A DNA stretch of 62,914 bases. Origin: an uncultured cyanobacterium. Lineage in GTDB: Bacteria; Cyanobacteriota; Cyanobacteriia; CACIAM-69d. A program made the translations under genes and the position numbers. The notes beneath the pieces were generated by a model, which saw only the letters and a list, made by a program, of their open reading frames with translations, was not told where the DNA came from and made no database searches. The DNA is taken from NCBI GenBank assembly GCA_937883785.1, contig CALGDE010000103.1, positions 1-62,914 on the forward strand, written 5' to 3'. This document shows, piece by piece, positions 16,656 through 26,499 of the stretch (position 1 is its first letter; every line of letters begins with the position of its first letter).

Positions 16656-18584
16656 CTACTTGCTTTCGGAGAACTCAGCGTCGATAACATCATCGTCAGC
16701 AGCACCGCCGGGAGCAGCACCACCGGGAGCCTCGCCACCGGGAGCGCCGCCAGGAGCCGCACCCTCAGGAGGAGCCTCACCGCCCGCCGCTTGGTACATC
16801 TTGCTGGTGATGCCGTATAGGGTTTGCTGAAGCTCTTCGGTCTTGGCTTTCATACCATCGTAGTCTTCTTGCTCCACCGCCTCTTTCAGTGCGGCGATCG
16901 CCCCTTCAACGGCAGTCTTATCAGCTTCCTCGAGCTTATCCTTCAGCTCTTCCATCTGCTTCTCAGACTGGTATACCAGGGAATCAGCCTGATTCTTCAG
17001 GTCAATCCGCTCGCGACGCTCCTTATCCGCAGAGGCATTTTGCTCCGCATCCTGGACCATCTTATCCACCTCATCATCAGGCAAGGTAGACGCGCCGGTG
17101 ATGCTAATGGACTGCTCCTTACCGGTGCCCTTATCCTTCGCCGTCACGCTCAAAATACCGTTGGCATCAATATCAAAGGTCACCTCAATTTGGGGTACCC
17201 CACGCTGAGCCGGGGGAATACCATCCAAGCGGAAGGTTCCCAAACTCTTGTTGTCGTTGGACATTTCCCGCTCACCTTGCAGGACGTGGATTTCCACGTT
17301 GGTCTGTCCGTCGGCAGCGGTGGAGAACACCTCGGACTTCTTGGTGGGAACGGTGGTATTCCGGGGAATAATCTTGGTCATTACGCCACCCAAGGTTTCC
17401 ACACCCAAGGACAGCGGCGTTACGTCTAGCAGCAGAATATCCTTCACTTCACCGGCGAGGACGCCACCCTGAATCGCAGCCCCCACGGCAACCACTTCAT
17501 CAGGGTTAACGCTTTGGTTAGGCTCCTTATCCAGAACCTTTTGCACCAAGTCTTTAACGGCGGGAATTCGGGTAGAACCACCGACCAAGACCACTTCGTC
17601 AATGTCGGTTTTGCTGAGCTTAGCGTCGCGTAGGGCGTTCTCAACGGGGATGCGGCTACGGTCAATTAGGCTAGAGGCTAACTCTTCGAACTTGGCGCGA
17701 GTTAGGGTCACGTCCAAGTGCTTGGGACCGTCCTGGGTCGCGGTGATAAAGGGCAAGTTAATGTCTGCCTGGGTCACGCTGGATAGCTCAATCTTGGCCT
17801 TCTCAGCAGCTTCGGTCAGACGCTGTAACGCTTGCTTGTCCTTGCGTAGGTCGATACCTTCGGCGTTCTGGAATTCACCAGCCAGGTAATCCACGATTAC
17901 TTTATCGAAGTCGTCACCACCCAAGTGGGTGTCACCGGAGGTTGCCAATACTTCAAAGACACCGTCGCCCACTTCCAGAATGGAAACGTCGAAGGTACCA
18001 CCACCCAAGTCAAAGACCAAAATGGTTTCGTTATCGCGCTTTTCTAAACCGTAAGCCAGGGCAGCAGCGGTGGGCTCGTTGATAATCCGCAGCACTTCCA
18101 CGCCTGCAATACGACCGGCATCTTTCGTCGCTTGACGCTGGGAGTCGTTGAAGTAGGCGGGAACGGTAATAACGGCTTGGGTGATTTGCTCGCCAATGTA
18201 CTGGCTGGCGTCATCCACAAGCTTGCGCAGCACCTGGGCAGCAATTTGCTCAGGGGCAAATTGCTCGCCTTTATTGGAGCATTCAATTTTGACATTGCCG
18301 CCCACATTGGCAACGTTGTAGGACACCTCAGTGGTTTCATGGGTAACTTCGTCGAAGCGGCTACCGATAAAGCGCTTTACGGAGTAGAAAGTATTTTCAG
18401 GGTTCATTACCGCCTGGCGCTTGGCGATTTGCCCCACCAGTTGGTCTCCATTTTTCGCGTAGGCCACCACGGAGGGGGTGGTGCGGAACCCTTCTGCGTT
18501 GGCAATGACGGTTGGCTTACCGCCTTCCATAACGGCAACGCAGGAGTTGGTGGTACCTAGGTCAATTCCAACGACTTTGGCCAT
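16656..18584 (-). CDS. dnaK: Hsp70 chaperone DnaK
   Basis: A full-length Hsp70 of 642 residues starting [19 protein letters not shown]. The ATPase domain (about 1-385) includes the phosphate loop [17 protein letters not shown]. The substrate-binding domain follows [17 protein letters not shown], and the helical lid ends in a Gly/Ala/Pro-rich linker with the terminal acidic [11 protein letters not shown]. The length and EEVD-less bacterial tail are those of the major cyanobacterial DnaK (DnaK2 type). GGAG precedes the ATG. I see no CIRCE element in the 300-base upstream region. dnaJ and grpE are not adjacent. Confidence 0.97.
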   Translation of the reverse strand: MAKVVGIDLGTTNSCVAVMEGGKPTVIANAEGFRTTPSVVAYAKNGDQLVGQIAKRQAVMNPENTFYSVKRFIGSRFDEVTHETTEVSYNVANVGGNVKIECSNKGEQFAPEQIAAQVLRKLVDDASQYIGEQITQAVITVPAYFNDSQRQATKDAGRIAGVEVLRIINEPTAAALAYGLEKRDNETILVFDLGGGTFDVSILEVGDGVFEVLATSGDTHLGGDDFDKVIVDYLAGEFQNAEGIDLRKDKQALQRLTEAAEKAKIELSSVTQADINLPFITATQDGPKHLDVTLTRAKFEELASSLIDRSRIPVENALRDAKLSKTDIDEVVLVGGSTRIPAVKDLVQKVLDKEPNQSVNPDEVVAVGAAIQGGVLAGEVKDILLLDVTPLSLGVETLGGVMTKIIPRNTTVPTKKSEVFSTAADGQTNVEIHVLQGEREMSNDNKSLGTFRLDGIPPAQRGVPQIEVTFDIDANGILSVTAKDKGTGKEQSISITGASTLPDDEVDKMVQDAEQNASADKERRERIDLKNQADSLVYQSEKQMEELKDKLEEADKTAVEGAIAALKEAVEQEDYDGMKAKTEELQQTLYGITSKMYQAAGGEAPPEGAAPGGAPGGEAPGGAAPGGAADDDVIDAEFSESK

Positions 18585-18895
18585 TCTTTATGGTGCTCCG
18601 ATTGTTGTTTGGTTTGGCTTTGTGGGCTTAGGCGAGGGGAGCAGGCGCTAAACTGGCGCTTTCTGATTAATTTCTAGGACAGGTTCCGTGGAAATGAATC
18701 GTAAATTGCGCTTGTGAAACCTAACGGTGGGTTAGATTGCTAACAGGTTTGGTGCTGCTGCCTGAGCTTGTTTTTTTGGTTTTCTTGCTTCCTATAATCG
18801 TTGGCGATCGCCTTTACCATGAAGGGGTATTTACCGAACACTACGAGGGTGGTAAACGGCGGGGTGTCTAGGTTGCACGGGTCTTGGAGAGTGTG

Positions 18896-20233
18896 ATGTT
18901 GGCAAAGGTGTTGGCGGTTTTAGTGGCCCTGGGCAGCGTGAGTTGGTACGGGCTGGCGTGGACGTTTCCGGCGCTGAGCCGTCGCTACGATGTGATTTTG
19001 GCGGGGGCGGGGCTGTTTTATGGGTTGGTGTTGTGGGTCTGTGCGGGGCAGGTGACGGGGGCGATCGCCCTGGGACAGTTTGCGATTTTGGGTTTGTTGG
19101 GGGCGCTGGCTTATCAGGTACTGCAACTGCGTAGCGGCGCAACGGAGGAAATGGCGGCGTTGCCCCAGGGCGCAGGGATGTTGGCGTTGGTGGGGGCGGT
19201 GCGATCACGGGTCACCGGGCTAAAAGCTGCCCCCCTTCAGTTGAAGTTAACGGGCTCTGTTGGGGAAGAGACCGAGGCGCAGGAAGAAAAGCAGGAGAAG
19301 GGCGGGGCGATCGCTGTTTCGGATACGGGGGCTAAGTCCACTGAGGTCAAAGCTACGGAAACCGCTGAAACTTCTGAGTCAAAATCTGAGCCGAAAGCCG
19401 ACGTTGATGTAACTCCGTCAAAGCCCGCTAAAGGCAAGGCAGTCAAACCTAAAAAAGCGAGTCAACCGGTTGCCACCGGGAAGGGGGTTTATCAGCGTAA
19501 GAAGGTTCGCAAGTTTGATCGCGGTGAGGGTAAGACGGGAGCAAAGTCTACTGGGCAGCCGGTTTATCAGCGTAAGAAAGTCCAAAAATTTGACGCGGAG
19601 GAAGGTACGCGGGAAAAAACACGAGAGAAAAAGGAGGCGATCGCCCAACCCAAATCCACCAAACCAGCAGCAAAAGCGCAGCCAGATGTTGCGCCTCCAG
19701 CAAAGGCTCCTGAAGTTAAAGCACCCGCAGTTGCAGCACCTAAAGTTAAGCCTGCGGTGATCGCCACTTTGGCTATTGATGTTGATGGGGATTTTTGGGA
19801 GATGGCGGCGATCGCCCCAGAGCTGCTGGTGGTTTCTGAAATGGGCGCGGCTCCGAAGATGCCTGCCGTTGAGAATCCTTGGACAACGCCGCCGATGGAT
19901 CCTGAAGAGCTAACTTTTGGTGCGGCGCAGAAAATCGCGGAGGAAACGGCTAGGGAAATTGCGATCAAGTCTGAAGCCAAAAAATCCCAGCCTAAAAAAT
20001 CCCAGCCCCAAACTGCTCCCCAGCCGGAGCCAGCGGACACGAACTGGCCCGACGATGGCGATACGAATTGGCCTGACGACGGAGACACCAATTGGCCCAA
20101 AAATCCGCCAGCGCAGGCTCAGCGAAAACCTCGTAGGAAATCGCGATCGCCCGTAATTAAAGGGGAAGTGGTATCGCGACTCCCCCGTCGCCCGGTAATT
20201 TTGCGCGCCGAGCTGATTAAAGACGACGACTGA
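18896..20233 (+). CDS. ycf66: Ycf66-family membrane protein with long charged tail
   Basis: A 445-residue protein. The first 85 residues carry two or three hydrophobic helices (VLAVLVALGSVSWYGLAWTF, then VILAGAGLFYGLVLWVCAGQ) and match the Ycf66 family of cyanobacteria and some plastids, whose function is unknown. The remaining 360 residues are Ala/Pro/Lys/Glu-rich and probably disordered, with internal repeats: VYQRKKV-K-KFD occurs twice (19486-19595) and DTNWPDDG nearly three times (20036-20098). The ATG at 18896 has GGAG seven bases upstream; a TTG at 18884 is less likely. Most Ycf66 proteins have shorter tails than this one. Confidence 0.75.
   Translation: MLAKVLAVLVALGSVSWYGLAWTFPALSRRYDVILAGAGLFYGLVLWVCAGQVTGAIALGQFAILGLLGALAYQVLQLRSGATEEMAALPQGAGMLALVGAVRSRVTGLKAAPLQLKLTGSVGEETEAQEEKQEKGGAIAVSDTGAKSTEVKATETAETSESKSEPKADVDVTPSKPAKGKAVKPKKASQPVATGKGVYQRKKVRKFDRGEGKTGAKSTGQPVYQRKKVQKFDAEEGTREKTREKKEAIAQPKSTKPAAKAQPDVAPPAKAPEVKAPAVAAPKVKPAVIATLAIDVDGDFWEMAAIAPELLVVSEMGAAPKMPAVENPWTTPPMDPEELTFGAAQKIAEETAREIAIKSEAKKSQPKKSQPQTAPQPEPADTNWPDDGDTNWPDDGDTNWPKNPPAQAQRKPRRKSRSPVIKGEVVSRLPRRPVILRAELIKDDD
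19486..19595 (+). repeat. Two in-frame copies of a VYQRKKV motif, period 75 bp
   Basis: GGTTTATCAGCGTAAGAA occurs at 19486-19503 and again at 19561-19578. Both copies continue with a similar sequence coding KFD. The copies lie in the charged tail of the Ycf66-like protein. Confidence 0.85.
20036..20098 (+). repeat. 24-bp in-frame tandem repeat coding DTNWPDDG
   Basis: Two full copies and one partial copy of a 24-base unit code DTNWPDDG, DTNWPDDG, DTNWP. The nucleotide copies differ at several third positions, so the repeat is not recent or is under protein-level selection. Confidence 0.85.
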
Positions 20234-20245
20234 TGAAAAAACAAA

Positions 20246-20365
20246 CTTCCCCCCTTACCAAGGGGAGACTGAGGGGGAATCCCTGCCATTTCTACCCAAA
20301 CTCGAAATGTTGCGCAGCGAAGGAAATCAGGAGGATCCCACCACCACCCCCTTGGTAAGGGAGGC
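20246..20365. repeat. Pair of CCCCTTACCAAGGGG-type palindromes, inverted
   Basis: CCCTTACCAAGGGG (20252-20265) recurs in inverse orientation as CCCCTTGGTAAGGG (20348-20361). Each copy can also fold on itself (six pairs, three-base loop). They sit between two convergent genes. This is a familiar type of dispersed palindrome in cyanobacterial spacers and may help end transcription from both sides. Confidence 0.8.
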
Positions 20366-20376
20366 TTTTCCATGGT

Positions 20377-22137
20377 TCAAAACTTGAACTGGGGACGCCA
20401 CTGGACAGAGAAATAAAGCCCGTTTTCCTGCCAGGTGTCACGCACAATATCCACGTCGGTGAGGGGGATGCCGTAGTCCAAGCGAATGGTTAGAAAGTCC
20501 CCCTGCTGCCACCGTAAGCCCACGCCCACCCCTGCCAGCAAGTCAGGGTCAGGGTCGGGGCGATCGCCCAAGTTCCAGCCTTTACCCACATCGAGAAACG
20601 GAATCACCTGCAATACGCCACCGCCAGCTAAATCCGCTTCTGACACCCGCCACACAGGCAACCGCAATTCTGCCGACACTAAAAATCCGCTGTCAGTCAG
20701 CAACTGATCCTGGCGATAGCCCCGCACGGAAAAGGGACCGCCGGAACTAAATTGCTCCAGGGGCACAACGGGGCGATCCGCGAGCTGAAGATCACCGCGC
20801 AGCAGAAATAGAGAATCACGACCTAGCTGGCGCACCCACTGGGCCTGTCCTTGCCAACTAAAAAATTCTGCGTCGGGGGACACTCGCCGGGTGGTGGCGT
20901 CTAGGGCGTCGATGCCCCAGGTGAACTGCGATCGCACCGCAAACACCTGTTGGGTATCCCGCTGGGTCCACTCCTGAAACAGCCCCACCTTAGTTAGCCG
21001 CGTTTCTCCATCTTCATCAGCCCCCGGCGACAGTTGAAAATCTTCTCCCAAAAGCTGGGTTTCACTGCGCAAATGGCTGAGGGTTACCCCCAAAGCCAAC
21101 TCCCGGTCCGGCTTACGAAAAATGGGCTGGCGATAGGTGAGATCAAACTGTCGTGACTCCGCCTCAATATCCAGGGCGTTAAAAGGCTCCTCAATCACCT
21201 CGCTGCTGTTCAAAGCCATCCGCAGCGCAATGGTTCCATCCATCCCATTAATGGGTACTTCATAGCGTAAATCCCAAGCGTCGCTGCCCTGGGTATAGGT
21301 ATAGCCCACTTCTAAAGAGTCGCCCCAACCGAGTAAATTGCCGTGGGTGCCCGTTACCTGTAGCCGTGTGCTGCCCACCGATGGCGATCGCCCATTATCC
21401 GTGGACAGCTCCAAATCCAGAGGGTTTGCCTCCGTCAACTCCACCCGCAATAGGTTCTCCCCCGGTCGCAGCCCCGCCGATAACTCCGCCGAAATTTTTT
21501 CAATTAGCGGATCCAACTGCAAAAGCTGTAGCGCCTCCAGCACCCGGTTCGTATTCAGGGGAGCCTGAAGCGATCGCCGCAGCCGACTACGCACATAGGA
21601 ATCTTGAAGGCGGTCCAGCCCCACAATTTCTAGCGCCTCCAACCGCCCCTCCAAAATTTGCAGCACCACCGTGCCATCGGTAATGGTTTGCAGGGGCACA
21701 AAGGCTCCCGACGTGGTGTAGCCCGCTTTGATGTAGTGCTCGGTAATAACCGTACGCGCCTCCAACACCTCCTCAAAGCGCAGCTCCCGATTTTGATAGT
21801 CCTGCAACAGCGCCGACAGCTCCTCGTCGGAAAACACCGTATTTCCCCTAAAGCGGTAGCCCCGAATAAACACCGCCTCCCCCGCCCCATCCGCAGGAGG
21901 CTGCACAGAATCCCCAGGATCTGGCGTTTGGGGATCCTGGGGCAGGATTTCGTCCAGGGGCGGCAGGGGGCTGGGCTCCTCCGGCGGGCGATTGTCAGGC
22001 AGGGGATCCAGTTGGGCTTGGGCGATACCTTGAAAGGAAAGCGGGAGGGCGATCGCCGTACCGAGAAAAGGCGCAATCACCCGGAGCCAAACCGTACAAT
22101 GCCAAAGTCGCGAGCGGGGAGAGCCAAAAGTAGCCAT
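20377..22137 (-). CDS. ShlB/FhaC/HecB-type outer-membrane transporter (TpsB)
   Basis: A 586-residue Omp85-superfamily protein. A signal peptide (hydrophobic stretch about residues 20-42, ending near IAQAQ) is followed by a Pro-rich spacer and a POTRA domain pair (about 88-235, starting VFIRGYRFRGNTVFSDEELS). The C-terminal beta-barrel begins at about 240 and ends in an aromatic residue (QWRPQFKF). FSSGGPFSVRGY matches the conserved barrel motif with the V/I-R-G-Y/F core. Two-partner-secretion porins export large TpsA proteins, while some cyanobacterial homologues serve other outer-membrane roles. No TpsA exoprotein gene is next to it, so the substrate is unknown. Confidence 0.88.
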   Translation of the reverse strand: MATFGSPRSRLWHCTVWLRVIAPFLGTAIALPLSFQGIAQAQLDPLPDNRPPEEPSPLPPLDEILPQDPQTPDPGDSVQPPADGAGEAVFIRGYRFRGNTVFSDEELSALLQDYQNRELRFEEVLEARTVITEHYIKAGYTTSGAFVPLQTITDGTVVLQILEGRLEALEIVGLDRLQDSYVRSRLRRSLQAPLNTNRVLEALQLLQLDPLIEKISAELSAGLRPGENLLRVELTEANPLDLELSTDNGRSPSVGSTRLQVTGTHGNLLGWGDSLEVGYTYTQGSDAWDLRYEVPINGMDGTIALRMALNSSEVIEEPFNALDIEAESRQFDLTYRQPIFRKPDRELALGVTLSHLRSETQLLGEDFQLSPGADEDGETRLTKVGLFQEWTQRDTQQVFAVRSQFTWGIDALDATTRRVSPDAEFFSWQGQAQWVRQLGRDSLFLLRGDLQLADRPVVPLEQFSSGGPFSVRGYRQDQLLTDSGFLVSAELRLPVWRVSEADLAGGGVLQVIPFLDVGKGWNLGDRPDPDPDLLAGVGVGLRWQQGDFLTIRLDYGIPLTDVDIVRDTWQENGLYFSVQWRPQFKF

Positions 22138-22216
22138 GGGTTAGGAGTCAGGGAAGGAAAAATAGTGGGGCGCTCTGATTTTTAACGGCGGCGTTTGCAC
22201 AAGCCCAGTACGTCTT

Positions 22217-22321
22217 ATGCCAATTCTCCAAATTAAGGCAATTTCAAATGTCCTTAAAATCCAGTTTTGCTGGAGGCTCAGATCTCTCTAATCAGATCTC
22301 TTTAAACTGAAGAATTGGTAT
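22217..22321. repeat. Possible MITE-like element with imperfect terminal inverted repeats
   Basis: ATGCCAATTCTCCA (22217-22230) and TGAAGAATTGGTAT (22308-22321) are inverted copies with two differences. They enclose an AT-rich, non-coding 105-base segment that contains the direct repeat TCAGATCTCT twice. The size and termini resemble a miniature transposable element. A single copy in the window cannot prove this. Confidence 0.35.
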
Positions 22322-22326
22322 TCAAC

Positions 22327-22367
22327 GCCATGGCTCATTCCATGGCACGATGTCATACCCCATGACA
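22327..22367. repeat. Two adjacent short hairpins
   Basis: GCCATGG-CTCATT-CCATGGC (22327-22346) is followed by TGTCAT-ACCCC-ATGACA (22351-22367). Both are perfect short stems in the spacer between two minus-strand genes. Neither has a T run on either strand. Confidence 0.65.
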
Positions 22368-22433
22368 CCTTACTGTTCTACAGCACACTCCGTATTCAGG
22401 AGGAGCGCTATTGTTATTTTCCTAACAGCGCCC

Positions 22434-23612
22434 CTATTCTTCCAATAAATCCACCAACAGCCCAGGGGCATCGTCCATCAGGTCCGCCGCCGCGTCGCTG
22501 GAATTGGACAAAATCACGAAACCCATTTTGTGGGAGGGAATGATACCAACGATGCTTAGGAAATTATCATAGGATCCCCCGTGAAACACCACCGACACTC
22601 CCCGAATTTGCTGCACGTCCCACCCCATGGCGTAGTTGCCCCAGCGCGGCTGCCAAGTTTCCCGCAAATTAGCCGCCGATACCACCCTCTGACCGTTGGG
22701 AGCCACGCCGCCGTTCACCTGGGTGCTGATGTAGCGTGCCATATCGGTGATGCTGGCTTTTAAGGATCCGGACGGCGCCAAAGGGTCCCCTTCAATATCT
22801 TCAGACACCGTCCCTTGGGGAATGCCGCCGTCGAAGGTGTAGGACCGGGAATAGTTCCCATCGTCCTGGGCGGCGCTGGGCGACAGGGTGCTGCGGGTCA
22901 TGGCGATGGGATCGAGGATCCGGGTTCGCAGCAGTTTTTCGTAAGCGTTATATAGCCCTTGCTCAGGGTTTTCGGTGGTGGCGATCGCCGCCAAATATCC
23001 TGCCAAGGCGATGGAAATATTGCTGTAGCTGAACCGCTCCCCCGGTGCACCCAATAACTCAACGTTCGCCACGTACTCCAGCAAATCCTCCGCCTCGGAC
23101 TGCTCCCAATCAAACCCATCCTCCGCCGTTTCAGGAATGCCGCTGCGCATACTGAGTAAGTGGCGCAGGGTAACGGTTTTGGTGGAATCGTCCCGCCGTA
23201 GCTTAAAGTGTGGGTCAATTTCCACCACGGGGCTGTCCCAATTCACCGTGCCGTCGTCCACCAAGGTCGCCACCAGTAGAGCGGTCATGGATTTATGGGT
23301 GGAGCCAATATGGAACAGGGTGTCCGGCGTAACGGGTAAGTTTTGGGACAAATCACGACTCCCGAGCCCTGCCAGCAGTAGGGTGCGATCGCCTTGCACC
23401 AGCGCCACGGCAATCCCAGGAATTTGGTCATCCTGACGATAGGCGTCCACCTGCGTTAGGAATTTATCGGCGATCGCCTCTTGGGGGTCTCTCTGGGTTA
23501 GGTGTTCTTCCCCCGCCGATGGCTGGAACAACAGCGGGGCACAGGCGGGCAATGCCGTTACGGACAGGAAGCTTAAGCCAATAAAAAGGGATCGAAGGGA
23601 GGCAAATCTCAT
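22434..23612 (-). CDS. Lipoprotein serine hydrolase, class C beta-lactamase/PBP fold
   Basis: A 392-residue protein. The N-terminus is a lipoprotein signal: a hydrophobic segment ends in LPAC with Cys24 as the lipidation site. The catalytic fold is that of class C beta-lactamases and DD-peptidases: Ser104-Thr-His-Lys107 (IGSTHKSM) is the SxxK motif, FSYSN (near residue 200) the YxN motif, and VVFHGGS the third box. Such proteins are often esterases or D-aminopeptidases rather than true lactamases, and the substrate is unknown. It should be anchored in the cell envelope. Confidence 0.85.
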   Translation of the reverse strand: MRFASLRSLFIGLSFLSVTALPACAPLLFQPSAGEEHLTQRDPQEAIADKFLTQVDAYRQDDQIPGIAVALVQGDRTLLLAGLGSRDLSQNLPVTPDTLFHIGSTHKSMTALLVATLVDDGTVNWDSPVVEIDPHFKLRRDDSTKTVTLRHLLSMRSGIPETAEDGFDWEQSEAEDLLEYVANVELLGAPGERFSYSNISIALAGYLAAIATTENPEQGLYNAYEKLLRTRILDPIAMTRSTLSPSAAQDDGNYSRSYTFDGGIPQGTVSEDIEGDPLAPSGSLKASITDMARYISTQVNGGVAPNGQRVVSAANLRETWQPRWGNYAMGWDVQQIRGVSVVFHGGSYDNFLSIVGIIPSHKMGFVILSNSSDAAADLMDDAPGLLVDLLEE

Positions 23613-24075
23613 AGGCGAAGATTTGGAGGGGCGCTGAAAAGTCGAAGACGCGTTAAAAATTCAAAGGGAAAATGGTTTTGACACTGTTTTGACATTAGGG
23701 TGCCCAACAACCGCCCTTTCGAAAAATTCCCCCATTAAAAAATCTCCCGTCAAAACGCCCGCCGTAAAGTCTCAATCCATTTCTCAATCCATTCCCCATC
23801 GACTCCAGCCAGTTTCCAGCCAGTTCCCCGTCAATTCCCGATAAAAATTTCCAAATAAAAACGGCTGGCTTGCCGCTTCCTAGGAAACTTTTAAACCAAC
23901 CGCGCTCGCTCCGTCGATGTATTCAATATCCCAAACCCGAATTTGCGATCGCGTACACGATACGTTTGCGTTCAGAAAAAAAACGTATAACTTTACTGGT
24001 TGCCCTCAATTGCGCACCCGTGAAAACTACTAATTGCCAACAACCTATTCCGCATCACTTCTCCCATTGCCGCCC
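23613..24075. other. Spacer with short tandem duplications, divergent promoters
   Basis: No gene is supported. TCTCAATCCATT is repeated in tandem at 23770-23793 and TCCAGCCAGTT at 23804-23825. No B12 box or cobalamin-riboswitch core could be recognised before the downstream cobalamin gene. One HIP1 site lies near 23946. Confidence 0.5.
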
Positions 24076-25956
24076 ATGCTTCCCGTTGTGATTGCCCCCA
24101 CTGCCCGTGCTTCCCAGCTAGCCCTACGTATCCAAGCGGGCTTCCCTGGGTCAGAACTATGGACCAAGCACCCTCCCAGCGAAGGCACTGGGGTTCACAA
24201 ATACGACAACCTCGGGGCGTTGGTTTCTCGGCAGTGGACAGAGCGATCTCCCCTGGTTTTCGTTCTGGCAACGGGGGCGATCGTGCGCTTAATTGCCCCA
24301 CTGCTGAAAGATAAAACCACCGATCCACCGGTGATTGCGGTAGATGAAACCGGGCGCTACGTGCAGTGTTTATGCGGTGGTCACGGGGCGGGGGGACACA
24401 CACTGACCCGTTCTGTGGCGGCGCTGTTGGGGGTGGAGCCGATTCTAACCACCGCCTCGGAGTCTCAAAATATTGTGCCCGTGGACACCTTGGGAGATCC
24501 CTACGGCTGGCGGCGCGGGGACGGCGATTGGTTGGGGGTGGCGCGAGCCCTCACCAGCTACGAAACCGTGGCAACGGTGCAAACCTGTGGCTGGAAATTG
24601 TGGCTCGAAAACCTACCGGACTGGAATTCTTTTGTTGCCCTCGCTCCAGTGGATTTTGAGCTAGATCCAGAGGATCCCAATCCCGCCGAAGCGGTGTTAT
24701 GGATTAGCGATCGCCACCCTCCAAACTTGGGCCACCGCAATCTTCCTATCGCCTGTTGGCACCCCCGCACCCTATGGATTGGCGTAGGCTGCGAACGGGG
24801 CGCGTCGGCAGAATTACTCAGCCAAAGCATTGACACGGTGTTGCAGAAAGCAGGGCTGGCGAAAGAGGCGATCGCCGGACTAGCGTCTTTGGATCTCAAG
24901 AAAGACGAGGCGGGGCTACTGGAGCTGGCTCAGCAATGGGACGTAACCATTCAGTTTTACGACGCGGATACGTTAAAAGCCGTCACCGTACCCAACCCGT
25001 CGGCAGTGGTGGAACAAGCGGTAGGAACACCAGCGGTGGCGGAGGCGGCGTGTCAAATGGCGGCTAGCGAGGAAGCAGGCTCACAGGCATTACTGGTGGA
25101 AAAATCCACCTTCCGCGATAAAAGCGGGGCTTGCACCGTGGCCGTGGCGCGATCTCCCGTGGAATATACCTCGCGCACCGGGGAAATGTACCTAATCGGC
25201 ATCGGGCCCGGCGCCCTGGATCAAATCACGCCTGCGGCCCAACAGGCCCTTAGCCGCTGCGACGTGCTCATCGGCTACGAGCTTTACCTCAGCCTAATTC
25301 GCCCCCTTTTAGACTCCTGGAAAAATCCCCAGCAGGTTACCGAAGGCACCCCCATCACCAAAGAGCGCTATCGGGCAGAGCGGGCAATTTCCCTTGCCCA
25401 AAAAGGACTAACCGTGGGCGTTATTTCCTCCGGCGACTGCGGCATCTATGCCATGGCGGGTTTAGTGCTCGAATGTTTAGCTCAGCAAAATTGGGACGGG
25501 CACACCCCCAGCGTCACCACCTATCCCGGCATCACCGCCCTCCAAGCCGCCGCCGCCCGAGCTGGAGCACCACTGATGCACGACTTTTGCGCCATTTCCT
25601 TATCAGACCTGCTGACTCCCTGGGAGGTGATTCAAAAACGCCTCCAAGCCGCCGCCAGCGCTGATTTTGTCGTCGCCCTATACAACCCCAAATCCAAAAC
25701 CCGAGTCAGCCAAATTGCCTACGCCTTTGACCAATTTCGCCAGTGGCGACTTCCCGACACCCCAGTAATTGTGGCGAGATCGCTGTACCGTCCCGACGAA
25801 ACCATCACCATCACCACCGTCCGCGACGTGGATCTGGACACCATTGATATGGTCACCGTCGTTATCATCGGCAATCGCACCACCTTTAACCATCAGGGGA
25901 TTGCAATTACGCCCCGAGGCTACCCGTCGCCTGAAACTTCAGAGCCAGGCAAATAA
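24076..25956 (+). CDS. cobJ: CbiG-CobJ fusion, cobalamin biosynthesis
   Basis: A 626-residue two-domain protein. Residues about 1-340 match CbiG (cobalt-precorrin-5A hydrolase): LATGAIVRLIAPLLKDK and LCGGHGAGG are its conserved blocks, and the C-terminal part contains LWIGVGCERGAS. Residues about 375-615 are a tetrapyrrole methylase of the CobJ/CbiH type (MYLIGIGPGALDQITPAA, SSGDCGIYAMA and ALYNPKSKTR), which methylates C17 and contracts the corrin ring. This fusion is known from other cyanobacteria. I chose the ATG at 24076; a TTG at 24034 is in frame. No other cobalamin gene is in the window. Confidence 0.92.
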   Translation: MLPVVIAPTARASQLALRIQAGFPGSELWTKHPPSEGTGVHKYDNLGALVSRQWTERSPLVFVLATGAIVRLIAPLLKDKTTDPPVIAVDETGRYVQCLCGGHGAGGHTLTRSVAALLGVEPILTTASESQNIVPVDTLGDPYGWRRGDGDWLGVARALTSYETVATVQTCGWKLWLENLPDWNSFVALAPVDFELDPEDPNPAEAVLWISDRHPPNLGHRNLPIACWHPRTLWIGVGCERGASAELLSQSIDTVLQKAGLAKEAIAGLASLDLKKDEAGLLELAQQWDVTIQFYDADTLKAVTVPNPSAVVEQAVGTPAVAEAACQMAASEEAGSQALLVEKSTFRDKSGACTVAVARSPVEYTSRTGEMYLIGIGPGALDQITPAAQQALSRCDVLIGYELYLSLIRPLLDSWKNPQQVTEGTPITKERYRAERAISLAQKGLTVGVISSGDCGIYAMAGLVLECLAQQNWDGHTPSVTTYPGITALQAAAARAGAPLMHDFCAISLSDLLTPWEVIQKRLQAAASADFVVALYNPKSKTRVSQIAYAFDQFRQWRLPDTPVIVARSLYRPDETITITTVRDVDLDTIDMVTVVIIGNRTTFNHQGIAITPRGYPSPETSEPGK

Positions 25957-25994
25957 AGCTAAAAATCTACGGCGATAATCTTCCGGACTTTCCC

Positions 25995-26246
25995 TTAAGT
26001 GGGTACCAGCTCGCCAGGGCGCAACAGGGACCACTTACCCACAGACTCGTAGAAGCTTTCACATCCCACCACGTCCCATTCCATTTCAATGGTAGTTAAA
26101 TCGACGTGGCGAATATTCACATTCACCGTGGGATTAACCGCCTCAAAATCGGGGCTGTCAGTTAGGTGCGGCTGCTCATGCTGCTCTTCCACCGCGTGGT
26201 AGGTTTGGCAGCGATCAACGTACTCGCAATTCACACAAATGCACAT
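25995..26246 (-). CDS. ycf34: Ycf34-family Fe-S/Cys-rich protein
   Basis: An 83-residue protein starting MCICVNCEYVDRCQTYHAVE, the signature of Ycf34, with Cys at residues 2, 4, 7 and 13 near the N-terminus. The Synechocystis member has been linked to iron-sulfur binding and photosynthetic electron transport. The ATG at 26246 is preceded by GGAG seven bases upstream on the minus strand. A longer frame reaching 26318 has no such support and would add an unrelated leader. It converges on the cobalamin gene with 38 bases between stops. Confidence 0.92.
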   Translation of the reverse strand: MCICVNCEYVDRCQTYHAVEEQHEQPHLTDSPDFEAVNPTVNVNIRHVDLTTIEMEWDVVGCESFYESVGKWSLLRPGELVPT

Positions 26247-26499
26247 GGGTAACTCCACGACACTCTGAAGACGCGCACCGAGGGCGTTTACTCTCAAGAA
26301 GTCCTGATCACGCGCCAATGTTGAACTATCCTAACAACTTTCCCCAAGGGTACGGGTTGCAAGAGTTACCAAGTTTAAAGTTACGACCAGCCTGACAGGA
26401 GCAAGAAAAGCGATGTTTGTTTATCCATAGCCAATAAATACGATCAACTTCGATCAACAAGAACGGTTGATGCAAAACAGTTACAGGAAAAGCCCGTCA

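Noticed and set aside
16824-18560. Long plus-strand frames opposite dnaK (142-201 residues)
   Set aside because: Shadows of the conserved dnaK codon pattern on the other strand.
18585-18895. CIRCE heat-shock operator before dnaK
   Set aside because: The TTAGCACTC-N9-GAGTGCTAA pattern is absent; the spacer shows only a HIP1 site.
23613-24075. Cobalamin riboswitch before the CbiG-CobJ gene
   Set aside because: No B12-box or conserved core could be found by eye.
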